Below, piece after piece: positions 19,725-29,535 of a stretch of DNA of 64,000 bases. The translations under genes were made by a program, and so were the position numbers. Source of the stretch: Sinohyriopsis cumingii (taxonomy: Eukaryota; Mollusca; Bivalvia; Unionida; Unionidae); contig CM068839.1 of assembly GCA_028554795.2 (NCBI GenBank), positions 90,740,182 through 90,804,181 on the forward strand. The letters run 5' to 3'. The stretch's first letter is position 1. The number at the start of each line of letters is the position of its first letter. Under the pieces are notes generated by a model. It saw nothing but the letters and a program-made list of their open reading frames with translations. It made no database searches and was not told the origin of the DNA.

Positions 19725-21108
19725 TCACGGTGCGAATAACAAGTGAAACCAATTTGAAGCTAAGGCGGTGGAAAATATCGACTGACCAATGAAGTCACTT
19801 ACAATGTGTAACACATTGTTTGGTTGTAAATTCAGGGCAAGTAGAGTAGCGACCAGACGCAGAATAAAAAAACACGTCCGATCTTGTCGCTGTGCGAAAA
19901 GGCACTGAAGTCAATTCGAAGCGAAAGCGGTAAGAAAATAAGTATAGCCAATGAAATCGTTTATGATGAGTGATGCATTGGGGTTTTATTAAAGGTAGTG
20001 TGGCAAAATAATACCAACGCAAGTGTGCTATTACCATTGCAGTGCAGACAGATTGGAGTGTAAACGTACAAACCCTTTGTTGCGTATTGTACCATTTCTT
20101 CTTGCCACGTCAAATATTAAACGGCCACAGTACTGGTTCGCGTTTTGAAACTGACAAACATTTTTAATCTTACTCAAACATTTTGACAAGCACACTCACA
20201 TCAATAGAGACAGAATTGTAAAATATCGGTTAGCCAATGGAGTCACTTACAATGTGTAACACACATTGTTTGGTTGTAAATTCAGGGCTTGTTGACAGTA
20301 GTGTAGCGACCAGCCGCAGAATAAAAAAAAAAACACGTCCGATCTTGTCGCTGTGCAAAAAGGTACTGAAGTCAATTCGAAGCGAAAGCGGTAAGAAAAT
20401 AAGTTTAGCCAATGAAATCGTTTATGATGAGTGATGCATTGGGGGTTTTTTTTAAGGTAGTGTGGCAAAATAATGCCAACGCAAGAGCGCTGTTACCATT
20501 GCAGTACAGACAGATTGGAGTGTAAACATACAAACCCTTTGTTGCGTATTGTACCATTTCTTCTTGCCACATCAAATATTAAACGGCCACAGTACTGGTT
20601 CGCGTTTTGAAACTAACAAACATTTTTAATCTTACTCAAACATTTTGACAAGCACACTCACATCAACAGAGACAGAAGTGTAAAATATCGGTTAGCCAAT
20701 GAAGTCAATTACAATGTGTAACACATTGTTTGGTTGTAAATTCAGGGCAAGTAGTGTAGCGACCAGACGCAGAATAAAAAAACACGTCCGATCTTGTCGC
20801 TGTGCGAAAAGGTATTGAAGTCAATTCGAAGCGAAAGCGGTAAGAAAATAAGTATAGCCAATGAAATCGTTTATGATGAGTGATGCATTGTTTTATTTAA
20901 AAATTAGTGTGGCAAAATAATGCCAACGCAAGAGCGCTGTTACCATTGCAGTACAGACAGATTGGAGTGTAAACGTACAAACCCTTTGTTGCGTATTGTA
21001 CCATTTCTTCTTGCCACATCAAATATTAAACGGACACAGTACTGGTTCGCGTTTTGAAACTGACAAACATTTTTAACCTTATTCAAACATTTTGACAAGC
21101 ACACTCAC
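19725..21108. repeat. Three tandem units of about 450 bp, right arm
   Basis: Mirror image of the array at 16547-17930, with a few indels and substitutions. Confidence 0.8.
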
Positions 21109-21369
21109 GTTGTCGAGTAGCGTAGTTTTCTGGAGTACGTACGTACGTGTCCCAGCGACACAGTGCCGTCTCTAGCTCTCTTGAAGACACCAACTGTCTG
21201 TTTTATTTTTCTTGCAACTATTTTCTTTCGTGGTAGGGTTTGAATCGAAGGGTCGTCAAGATGCATGAGGTGTTTAAGACGCAACGCTGTCGTTGGGTTC
21301 CTATATGCTTGGCTTTTACTTGCCTTGTGAAATATACCAAGTCATTGTCACAACGAGAGGTAGAGAGGG

Positions 21370-21376
21370 TATATAT
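21370..21376 (+). promoter_or_regulatory. TATA box of the nested polymerase, right arm
   Basis: TATATAT lies 46-52 bp before the ATG at 21422. Confidence 0.55.
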
Positions 21377-21421
21377 GGAAAGAATGAACTTGGTTAAATC
21401 ATTTCTGAATCAGCAATCGAG

Positions 21422-24400
21422 ATGAAACGATCGCACGATTTCAGTGAGAGAGAAGAAGAACGTAAGAGGCAGCGAAGTGACGTATCGCCTCACACACGAA
21501 AAGAAGTGTTCGCTCAAATAGAAGACATGAGCGAACCTGAACCAACACCTTCCACGTCTGCGACGAGACAGAGAGAGTCTACTCCAAACCAAAGTTCACC
21601 AGTCAACCCTGAAAAGTACTATCACATTCGAGAGACGGAAAAGCGCTCCTCTAGAAAATTTAGAACCACGGCTTACACCTACACGGTGAAGTTTAAAGGT
21701 TTCAAGTCCGACGTACCGTTGGAGAAAGCAGAAGAGTTCATCACCGAGATGTGGGATTCTTTGCTCACCACACTCAAGCGACAATGTCAACCCAAAGAAG
21801 ACGATCGCTTGACACTATCCATACAACACGACAGCTTGAAATCCCCTGTTTGGATCGAGTTTAGCAGACCCGCAGAACTGACCCCTTCCAAAGTCATGGA
21901 CAAGATACAACAGGTGCAACAATCCAATGACAAGTTTGACATCAGCGATGGTAAAACCACACTGAAAATGGCTCAGGTCTCTCTTCCTCAAGAAATAGGA
22001 CGCAAAAAGGTCTTATTGGTGGACGACCTTCGCAACACCAAAACAAGTCTCGTCCGAATTAACAACCCTCATGACCAGATGTGTTTAGCCCGTGCCATCG
22101 TGGTGGGACGAACCTATGCCAACAAGAACGACACGGTAGAATGGAAAAGAACCTGGAAAACTATTCAACAATCCGACCGAGCCAAACAACGAAATGAAGT
22201 AGAACTCCTGTTACAACAAGCCGGACTGTCCAAAGACACACCCTGTGGCATTCCTGAGATGCAAAAATTGAAAGATGCCCTAGCTCCACGCTACACCTTG
22301 AAAGTGCACCCTCAAGAAATGTGCGGGCCTCTGTTGTTTCGAGGCCAAGATTTTAAGGACGGAAAATACATTCACCTTTATCATCACGATCAACATTTCG
22401 ATACCATTACCAGTATCACTGGATTCCTGGGATATGTTTATTATTGTGAGAAATGTGACTATGGTTATAATAATCGAGAGCAACACAAACATTGTGGATG
22501 GAAATGCTCAGGATGTTTGGCCTCTCAACCCTGTCTGAGCGAAGAACCAGTGCCTTGTTCAACTTGTCTGCGCACGTTTGTTAGCCCTACCTGTTACCAA
22601 CAACACTTGAAGACGCAAGGTTCACAGAAGAAATGCGCTTGTCAACTGCTGAGATTGTGCCCCGCGTGTGGACAAGGCATACGTACCAATAGTGTCAAGG
22701 CACACATATGTTCAGAAAGAAAAAATGTCACATTTGTCACCACATCGTGGACTTGGAACACGAATGTTACGTGCAAAAATACCAACCCCCACCAGAGAAA
22801 GAGGACGGTCACAAGAAGAAAGGCAATTTCATCTTTTTCGATTTCGAATGCATGCAAGAGACTGGCATTCACATTCCTAATTTCTGCGTGGCTCATCGAG
22901 CGTGCGAGAAGTGTATTCAAGAACCTATCTTCAGTTGTTGCCCTCACTGCAGCAAAATTCCTGGAGGGCGTGAAAAATCTTTCGAGGACCAAAGACGCTA
23001 GAAGATTTTGCCAAATGGGTCTTAGACCCCATCGACAAGACATGGAGCAAAGAGGACATCGAACGTTACCGAGATTGTCATCGCCATGCCACAGTGATGG
23101 CTCACAATTTCTCCGGATACGATGGACAGTTTCTTTTGAGGTACTATACGGAACATGGCACCGAACGTCCTAAAGTCACTTTGAACGGAGCCAAAATCAT
23201 TTTCATGCGAGTGGGACAAGTGCAGCTTAAAGATTCGATGAGTTACTTGGCCATACCTTTGAGTCGAATGCCTAAAACGTTTGGAATGACAGAAATGGCT
23301 AAAGGGTACTTTCCACACTTTTTCAATACGGAAGCCAATCAACATGCCGTTCTACCCCATTTGCCTGAGGCTCACTATTACGACCCCGACAACATGCGTA
23401 CCGAACAAAGAGAAGATTTCTACGCTTGGTACCAGGCTCATGCCTCTGACCCCTTCGACTTTCAGGAAGGAATGTTAAAGTATTGTCGTTCCGACGTGGA
23501 CATTTTACGACGTTGCTGTGGAAAATTTCGAGAACTGTTCATGGAACACGGAGGGGTCGATCCTTTGAAAGAAGCTTGCACCATTGCCAAAGCGTGTTCC
23601 TTAGTGTACCGCCAACGATTCATGCCTCAAAAGACCGTGGCTGTCATCAGTCCTCAAACGACCAACTATGTCAAGCGTCAATACTCGGTCAAAGCCCTAC
23701 GCTGGTTACATTACTTGTGCGACAAGGAAGGCAAATGGATTCAGCATGCCCGCAACGGAGGAGGCGAAAGGACCATCGGAACGTATTCGGTCGATGGCTG
23801 GGACTTAAAAAACCCCAAGATCGTGTATGAGTTTAACGGTTGCTTATTTCACGGATGTCCCGTCTGCTACCCTGACCGTGACACTAAAAATCAGTTTTTA
23901 CAACGGACCATGGAAGACCTGTACCAGGACACTTGTCAGCGACGCTTGAAGTTAGAACAGCAAGGATACCAAGTGGTGGAAATGTGGGAACACGAATACG
24001 ATCACCGTTTGAAAATCGATCCCGAGTTTAAACGTGTCGTGGAAAGTTACAAGCTGATGGACCCCCTGAACCCGAGGGATAGTTTGTACGGAGGAAGGAC
24101 CAATGCCACCTGTTTGCTGTACCAAGCCGACGAAGAGAAAGGAGAAGAAATCAAATACTTGGATGTGTGTTCGCTGTATCCCTACGTGTGCAAATATTGT
24201 CACTTTCCTACAGGGCACCCGTGATTGCTGACGGAACACATCGACCTGGTCAACATTCGACAATACGAAGGCTTGATCAAGTGCAAAGTTTTGCCTCCCA
24301 CGAACCTATACCATCCCGTCTTACCTCACCATTGTCAAGGCAAACTGATGTTTCCCTTGTGCCGTACTTGTGCCGAAACGTGCAACCAAGATCAGCCTTG

Positions 24401-25517
24401 TCAGCACACCCAGGAAGAACGGGCCTTGACGGGAACCTGGGTCAGCGTAGAATTGTTCAAAGCTATGGACATGGGATACCAACTGTTAGAAGTGTACGAA
24501 ATTTGCCACTTTCCCAAGACACAACAATACCACAAGGGTGACCCTACTCAGAAAGGCATTTTCGCAGACTACGTGGATGCCTTTTTGAAACTGAAGCAAG
24601 AAGCCAGCGGCTATCCTTCCTGGTGTCACACTCCCGAAGACCAAATAAAATTCAAAGAGAAATACCGGGAACAAGAAGGCATCACTTTAGACCACATCGA
24701 GAAAAACGAAGGCAGGCGATCGTTTGCCAAAGTGATGTTAAATTGCTTGTGGGGTAAAATGGCACAACGACCGTGTTTACCCAAGACGGAATATTTGACA
24801 GAACCTTCCCGCTACTTCCAGATGATTCACGACAAAACCAAATACATGAAACACGTGGACGTCGTTCGAGAGAATTTAATCTTGGTCAATTACGAAGAAG
24901 ATCTGGACTTTGTACAAGACGACCCTTTTGGAAATGTCATCATTGCGGCTTACGTGACAGCTCATGCTCGCTTAAAATTGTACGAATCTTTAGAACTGTT
25001 AGGGGATCGCGTCCTGTACTTTGACACGGACAGTTGCATCTACATCGATCGACCGGGTCAGCAACACCCTAACATCGAAGGAGACCGTTTAGGAGCCTGG
25101 ACAGACGAACATCCTGACGACAAGATTCTAAGTTTCGCGAGTGGCGGTCCTAAAAATTACGGCTACGAATACCGGGACCCACAAGGAGAAGTGCACACAG
25201 AGTGTAAAGTGAAAGGATTGACTCTGAATTATCGTACCAGTCGTGTGGTCAACTTTGGCGTATTGAAAGAAGCCTTGCAGTCTGGAGAGGATGCAAACCT
25301 TAAAGTGACCACCTACCAGCCGAACAAGATTGTACGTTTACCCACTCACCACATCGTCAGTCGACCCTTGGAAAAAGTCTATCAAATCGTGTACCAGAAG
25401 CGAGTGCGACTTCCCAACCACTTTACTTTGCCGTACGGTCACATCAATATTGGTCAGCATATAAAAAAGGACAACGTCCAAGACCAACAGTTCATTGTCA
25501 CTACTAAGACCAATTGA
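21422..25517 (+). pseudogene. polB: Family B DNA polymerase of the nested element, right arm, broken
   Basis: This protein-primed replicative polymerase is close in sequence to the outer copy. The N-terminal domain (about residues 1-200) and a Cys/His-rich zinc region are in the first frame. An A-run frameshift near 22715-22725 leads to the Exo I frame (DFE at 22840-22848). A second shift at an A5 run near 22975 leads to Exo II (about 23103-23123), Exo III (YCRSDVD, from 23481) and motif A (DVCSLYP, about 24162-24184). A TGA at 24222-24224 interrupts the frame before motif B (KVMLNCLWG, about 24729-24755) and motif C (YFDTDS, 25017-25034). All catalytic residues remain. The outer copy has A6 at the second site, so the shift there is a one-base loss. 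The 3' end contains a TATAAAAAAGG sequence. Confidence 0.93.
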
Positions 25518-25523
25518 GAAAAA

Positions 25524-25550
25524 ATGAATCCCTTCAAACAGCAAGTATAG
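25524..25550 (+). pseudogene. Possible remnant start of a deleted gene after polB
   Basis: A nine-codon frame beginning MNPFKQ sits exactly where the outer element has the BIR gene start (MNTFRE), with a similar leader. It suggests that the nested element once had a gene here and lost it. Very short, so weak. The left-arm mirror lies at 12105-12131. Confidence 0.3.
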
Positions 25551-25589
25551 AGCGTAAGACTCAAGTCCAACGAGAAACTCGGGTGTGAT

Positions 25590-25786
25590 TCTTTGCCTCA
25601 CTATCACATCACCAATGCAGTAACACATCTTAGTTATTTATGTACTAACGCCATGACAAACTACGTGCAGCTAGTGAAACTTCCAGACCACAAAACTTTA
25701 CCTTATGGACATACTGATATCACCCAGTATAAAAAGGGACGACTTCCAAGAACGACACTTCATTGCGAGGACAAGCAACGAGAAAG
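25590..25786 (+). pseudogene. Polymerase C-terminal fragment carrying a promoter, right arm
   Basis: The translation shows LPHYHIT and KLPDHKTLPYGH, paralogous to LPTHHIV and RLPNHFTLPYGH at the PolB C-terminus. It holds TATAAAAAGG at 25728-25737, 50-59 bp before the next ATG. A piece of polymerase coding DNA was thus duplicated and now serves as the promoter of the following gene. Confidence 0.65.
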
Positions 25787-26305
25787 ATGAATCACTCTAC
25801 GCAGATGAAAAAAGAGAAGGAACAAACATCACTGACCTCTTTCACTACCATACCGTCGCAGCAAAGTGCGTCCAAGAAGGGAAAGGATTCAGTAGACCTA
25901 CAGGAGTATTTTAGCATCCAAATGACTCAGACAGCGACCTCAAGAAAATTTAGAACGACAACTTATACCTACACGGTGAAATTTAGAGACTTCGCGTCTG
26001 ACATTTCAGCCGAGGAAGTAGCAGGTTTCATTACGGACCTACTTGACTCACTGTTAGAGGAACTCAAATGTCATTGCCAAGTCAAAGATCGAGGTCGTTT
26101 GAGCCTATCTATGTATCGCGACAGTTTGAACTCACCTGTATGTCTCGGATTTAGCACACCTGCAGAAATAACTTCGTCCAAACTTTTTAGGGCTATTGAA
26201 GACGTGCAGTCGATGAGAGGAAAATTTGACATCAACGAAGGAAAAGTAACCATTCATATGGTATACATTGTACCTCCATGGGAAGAAGACGATGACTGCA
26301 CTTGA
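25787..26305 (+). CDS. Stand-alone copy of the polymerase N-terminal domain, right arm
   Basis: A 172-residue intact frame; the ATG at 25787 fits the TATA box at 25728. Residues about 45-155 align with the PolB N-terminal domain (SRKFRTT, YTYTVKF, CQVKDRGRLSLSMYRDSLNSP against CQPKEDDRLTLSIQ), and the acidic end EEDDDCT is its own. It lacks exonuclease and polymerase motifs. The N-terminal region of protein-primed polymerases is where a terminal-protein or regulatory function could lie, so a separate terminal-protein-like role is conceivable but unproven. Alternatively it is the surviving start of a deleted second polymerase. Integrity of the frame in both arms argues for some retention. Confidence 0.7.
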   Translation: MNHSTQMKKEKEQTSLTSFTTIPSQQSASKKGKDSVDLQEYFSIQMTQTATSRKFRTTTYTYTVKFRDFASDISAEEVAGFITDLLDSLLEELKCHCQVKDRGRLSLSMYRDSLNSPVCLGFSTPAEITSSKLFRAIEDVQSMRGKFDINEGKVTIHMVYIVPPWEEDDDCT

Positions 26306-26784
26306 TCTGCTTACTGATAAGTGTACCTAGCACGATGGATATAACAGCCGATTTATGAATGAAACGGATTAAGTGATGGGAAATATCTACGCTGGGACAC
26401 AAGTGCTAGCTGACCAGATTTTTAACAACGTGTGAGACGAATAGAGAGAGAGAAACATGAACTTTGTCCTATTTGATTGCATGTTACTTGTTTTGTGTTA
26501 GCTTTTTCTTATAAATGAACATTAAATGTAAACAGGTTTACTAGAGCCAAGAACTAAATAACTAGTAAATAGGTTTGTTTGATGTAGAAATGTTTATGTA
26601 TTAAATGGATAGTGCTTAGACCAAAGCACAGGCCAGAGAGCCCATGTATATACTTGAATAAATGTTTTGAATCCATACAATAGACTTTTCTTTTTCGAGC
26701 CTCTATTCTCTCTGTGAGGTTTGTTTTAGAACATTTCTGTCGTCTTTTCTGTGTGTTTAAATGTGTATTTGTATGTTTGTCCCT
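26306..26784 (+). other. 3' noncoding stretch with poly(A) signal, right arm
   Basis: No gene. AATAAA at 26657-26662. Confidence 0.5.
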
Positions 26785-27125
26785 ATCTACCCTTTGTCCT
26801 TACAAATACATTAAAATCCCTATAAAATGTTTTGACCCTATAAACCTCATGACGTCACCCAAAGTTCAATTCCCATTGACATCCAGGTGACATTCCCATG
26901 TTCAATTTCCATTTACGACAAAGTGCAAACCCCATATTTTAACGTTAAAGTCCCATTGACGTTAAAGTACCGGTCCTGTTCAATTTCCATGTTCAATTCC
27001 CCTTGACGCTCTACAGTTCCATCCATGTTAAAATTTCCCATGTTAAATTCCCCTTGACGCCAGAGTGAATCGACTGTTTTTGCATGGTAAGTCCACTTGA
27101 CGCTAGGGTGACCCCATATACTACT
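26785..27125. repeat. Right terminus with iterated subterminal motif
   Basis: Mirror of 10530-10870. It ends in CCCATATACTACT before the target duplication. Confidence 0.6.
26850..26857. promoter_or_regulatory. CRE palindrome in right terminus
   Basis: TGACGTCA, mirror of 10798-10805. Confidence 0.45.
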
Positions 27126-27131
27126 AACAAT
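27126..27131. repeat. Target-site duplication, right copy (AACAAT)
   Basis: Identical to 10524-10529. Confidence 0.9.
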
Positions 27132-27301
27132 GCTTAAGCAAACATCGTCACGTTATTCGCCAAATGGTTCGAGAGAAAATTCCGATTTGTCAAAAAAAGA
27201 AGATGTTGGTCCAACGTGGAGGCATTTTACCCCTCTTGTTAGGTCCCATACTGAAAGGAGTCTTGGGAACCATGTTGGGAGGACTGGTGGGAGCAAGATA
27301 A
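27132..27301 (+). pseudogene. 3' half of the split small Polinton protein
   Basis: Continuing the phase of the 5' half, this part reads a basic stretch, then LVQRGGILPLLLGPIL and a Gly/Leu-rich hydrophobic tail ending in LGGLVGAR. The basic region followed by a Gly-rich amphipathic or membrane-active helix is typical of small Polinton/adintovirus virion proteins often compared with adenovirus pVI or pX. The stop TAA (27299-27301) lies in the next promoter. A different frame (27130-27369) is open here but is only a shadow. Confidence 0.65.
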
Positions 27302-27306
27302 AAAGG
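27297..27306 (+). promoter_or_regulatory. TATA-like box overlapping a stop codon
   Basis: GATAAAAAGG contains the TAA stop of the small protein and lies 45-54 bp before the ATG at 27351. Confidence 0.45.
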
Positions 27307-27350
27307 CCCTCGGAAGTCCCAAGATCTCAGAATCGACCCCTGACAACCCC

Positions 27351-27986
27351 ATGGAAGGACGAAAACTAGCTTTAGTGCCTTACAAACGATGGATGGAATA
27401 CCATCGGTGGCAAGAACAACGCACCCCGCATTTGCCTCCCAATCCCAATTTGAGCGAGATGTCCCAGTTACAACATGAATTGCAGTCCTTGATGGATCGC
27501 CAAGATTTGTCCGAAACAGAAAAATCGCAAAAGTACGGTCAACTCTTGCAACGACTGCAACTCTTTCACCAGAAAGCTTTAGACGAAACAGCTCTACCCA
27601 CTCTGAAAGATTTTAAGACCTTGATGAAAAGTCCAGCACCATCACCAGTACCAGTACCAGTACCAGTACCAGTGACCAAGACAGAAAAAGGAGAAGAAGA
27701 AGAAGAAGGGTTTCAAACTCCACCAGAGAAAGTACGCAAGTTAACAACACCACCTACCTCCAGAATTGGATGGATTAAAAAGATGATGGTCACCCCTTCT
27801 TCATCACAAGAGAAAAAGAAAGTGAAGACAGAAGTGAAGACAGAAGTGAAACAAGAACCGATATCCCCCGCTCAGACATCCTCCTCTTCGACACCTATTG
27901 CCGGTCGCACACGCAAAGCATTGCAATCCAAGAAAGTACCCCAAGAGAAAAAGAGTAGCATCCTCCAAGAGTGGGTGTCTTATTAA
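27351..27986 (+). CDS. Pre-integrase Polinton protein with Pro-Val repeat
   Basis: A 211-residue intact frame. It starts MEGRKLALVPYKRW, followed by a helical region (about residues 40-85) rich in Gln/Leu, of the kind found in the hypothetical protein next to the integrase in many Polintons. A PVPVPVPV run from a (CCAGTA)n repeat (about 27642-27673) follows, then Glu-rich and Lys/Ser/Thr-rich disordered sequence with KTEVKTEVK repeats. It is probably a virion or core-associated protein, but the function is unknown. It ends 21 bp before the integrase start. Confidence 0.6.
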   Translation: MEGRKLALVPYKRWMEYHRWQEQRTPHLPPNPNLSEMSQLQHELQSLMDRQDLSETEKSQKYGQLLQRLQLFHQKALDETALPTLKDFKTLMKSPAPSPVPVPVPVPVTKTEKGEEEEEGFQTPPEKVRKLTTPPTSRIGWIKKMMVTPSSSQEKKKVKTEVKTEVKQEPISPAQTSSSSTPIAGRTRKALQSKKVPQEKKSSILQEWVSY

Positions 27987-28007
27987 CACACCAACCAACA
28001 GAAAAAA

Positions 28008-29116
28008 ATGGGAAAAGTCTTAGCCAGCATTTACTACGATCCCTCCCATCCTGCAGGTTACGCAGGAGTTCAAAAATTGTATCTTGCTGCCAAAACTCGA
28101 CTGAAAAGTCTCCGTTTACCTCAAGTGTAACGATGGTTACAAGAACAAGCTACCTACACTTTACACAAACCCATTCGACGCAAGTTTGCCAGAAGTCGCA
28201 CCCGAGTGGAAGGCATCGATCATCAATGGCAAGCCGATTTAGCCGATGTCTCTCATTTGGCCAGCTACAATCGTGGCTACAAATATTTGTTTTGTGTCAT
28301 CGACGTCTTTTCCAAATTTGCCTGGGTCGTGCCCTTGACTTCCAAATCGAGCAGCGAGTTAGTGCGAGCCCTGCAACGGGTGTTGAAACAAAGCGGTCGT
28401 CACCCTCTTCGATGGCAAACGGACAAAGGCACCGAATTTCTAAACCAAGCTTTCCAAAAAGAATTAAAGAAACGTGACATTCATTTTTTTACCACCGAGA
28501 ATCCCGAAACCAAAGCCAGCATCGTGGGACGTTTTCAACGCACTTTGAAAGAACGCATGTGGAAATATTTTACGCATCACCACACTCTGAAGTACATCGA
28601 CATCTTACCGCACCTGGTGCAAGCGTACAACCAATCTTACCATCGAAGCATCGGACGTGCCCCGCAAGAAGTGACTCCCGACAACGAAGTGTTGGTGTTT
28701 GAGCGTCTGTTTGGTACGTCCCCGACGAGGGCTGTCCCCAAGAAAAGTGGAGAGTTGGCCGTAGGATATTGGGTGCGCATTGGCAAAACCAAACGCACTT
28801 TCGACAAAGGTTACTTACCTAACTGGACGACCGAATTGTTTCGCGTCACTGGACGAGTGCATGGCCGTCATCCTGCCGTCTATAAATTGGAAGACATGAA
28901 CGGAGAAGTGCTCAAAGGAACGTTTTATTTGCCCGAGTTACAACGTGTCACCAAAAAAGAAGACGACGTGTACGACATCGAAAGCATTCTCGAACGCAGA
29001 ACCCGTAAAGTGGGCAAACGACGTGTCAAACAAGTGAAAGTACGTTGGAAAGGATATCCACTCAGTTTTGATTCTGGATCGACGCTTCGCAAGTCATCGA
29101 CTATAAAAAGAAGTGA
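28008..29116 (+). pseudogene. Polinton DDE integrase with chromodomain, inactivated
   Basis: A retroviral-type integrase that would join element ends to host DNA with a 6-bp stagger. The ATG at 28008 starts a frame interrupted by TAA at 28128-28130 and open again to 29168. The RNase H-fold core has the two Asp (WQADLAD near 28229 and WQTDKGTEF near 28413), but the site of the catalytic Glu reads SIVGRFQRTLK instead of the usual IVERF, one base from Glu. A chromodomain follows (VYDIESIL... VRWKGYP, about 28968-29065), which in other integrases reads histone marks. A one-base loss near 29075 throws the last residues out of frame. Three separate lesions make this a dead gene. There is no obvious TATA box upstream. 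Confidence 0.92.
29102..29110 (+). promoter_or_regulatory. TATA box within the integrase 3' end
   Basis: TATAAAAAG overlaps the last codons of the integrase in its shifted frame. The next ATG (29122) is only 12-20 bp away, so transcription may start very close to it or the spacing has been shortened. Confidence 0.45.
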
Positions 29117-29121
29117 CCATC

Positions 29122-29535
29122 ATGCCCTTTCACACAGACGCAGCTACGTCGACCACTCCTTCACCTAGTTCTTCTGTGCAAAATTTACAAAAACCCTTGT
29201 GGGTGTGGTGTGGAGAACGTGTGCCTAAAACGCAAATCGTCTTTTTCTGCCAAATCTTCGTGGTGTATTGTGTCATCGGGGCAGCCATCGCCAATTTGAG
29301 TTTGCAACAAGGAGACAAACAATTGTGGACCATTTTATTGAGCAGTTGCATCGGTTACCTGCTTCCCAATCCCTCCCTGAAATTCTCCTCGAACGGAAAC
29401 CACGGGAACCTTGTGTCCAGTGCCAGTGCCAGTCACCACTCCAACAACAACCACAACCAGAATCCCATTTTGGGCGGAGGCACGCCTCTGACGTCCAGTA
29501 ACCCCTCGGAGAGCCACAGAACTCTGGAATTATGA
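29122..29535 (+). CDS. Two-TM Polinton membrane protein
   Basis: A 137-residue frame from the ATG at 29122. A Thr/Ser-rich N-terminus is followed by two hydrophobic segments (about residues 38-59, IVFFCQIFVVYCVIGAAIA, and about 71-85, ending in SCIGYLLPNPSL), then a disordered Asn/Ser/His-rich tail. The second segment with GYLLPNP is typical of a small membrane protein encoded between integrase and penton in Polintons. The same pair of motifs recurs in the relic at 53059-53310. The stop overlaps the penton start (ATGA), so the two may be translated from one transcript. Confidence 0.65.
   Translation: MPFHTDAATSTTPSPSSSVQNLQKPLWVWCGERVPKTQIVFFCQIFVVYCVIGAAIANLSLQQGDKQLWTILLSSCIGYLLPNPSLKFSSNGNHGNLVSSASASHHSNNNHNQNPILGGGTPLTSSNPSESHRTLEL

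Larger units (their letters stand above)
10530..27125. mobile_element. Nested palindromic Polinton (inverted dimer), 16,596 bp
   Basis: Both ends read AGTAGTATATGGGGTCACCC toward the interior and are flanked by AACAAT. The whole insert is an inverted repeat: coordinates on the two arms sum to 37655 for every gene end (for example 16233 and 21422). Each arm holds a terminus, a stand-alone polymerase N-terminal domain, a polymerase C-terminal fragment, a full-length broken polymerase and about 450-bp repeats. Integrase, ATPase and capsid genes are absent, so it must have been mobilised by enzymes from another copy. The polymerase is closely related to that of the host Polinton, so this is one Polinton family nested in its own kind. 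Confidence 0.92.
18837..27125. repeat. Right arm of the palindrome
   Basis: 8,289 bp, the reverse complement of the left arm. Small differences include an extra GATAA near 19380, extra CA near 20264 and several single-base changes. Confidence 0.9.

Noticed and set aside
21240-21425. 61-residue frame before nested polB
   Set aside because: It spans the TATA box and leader of polB and has no counterpart in the outer element.
10530-27125. The palindrome as a pure assembly or missed-adapter artefact
   Set aside because: It has exact Polinton ends and target duplications on both sides, different flanks, and base differences between arms. An artefact would not normally end at these points. Raw reads are still needed for proof.
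27130-27369. Frame starting at an ATG right after the nested element
   Set aside because: It is out of phase with the split gene and has no motif; the other frame has the conserved Gly-rich tail.
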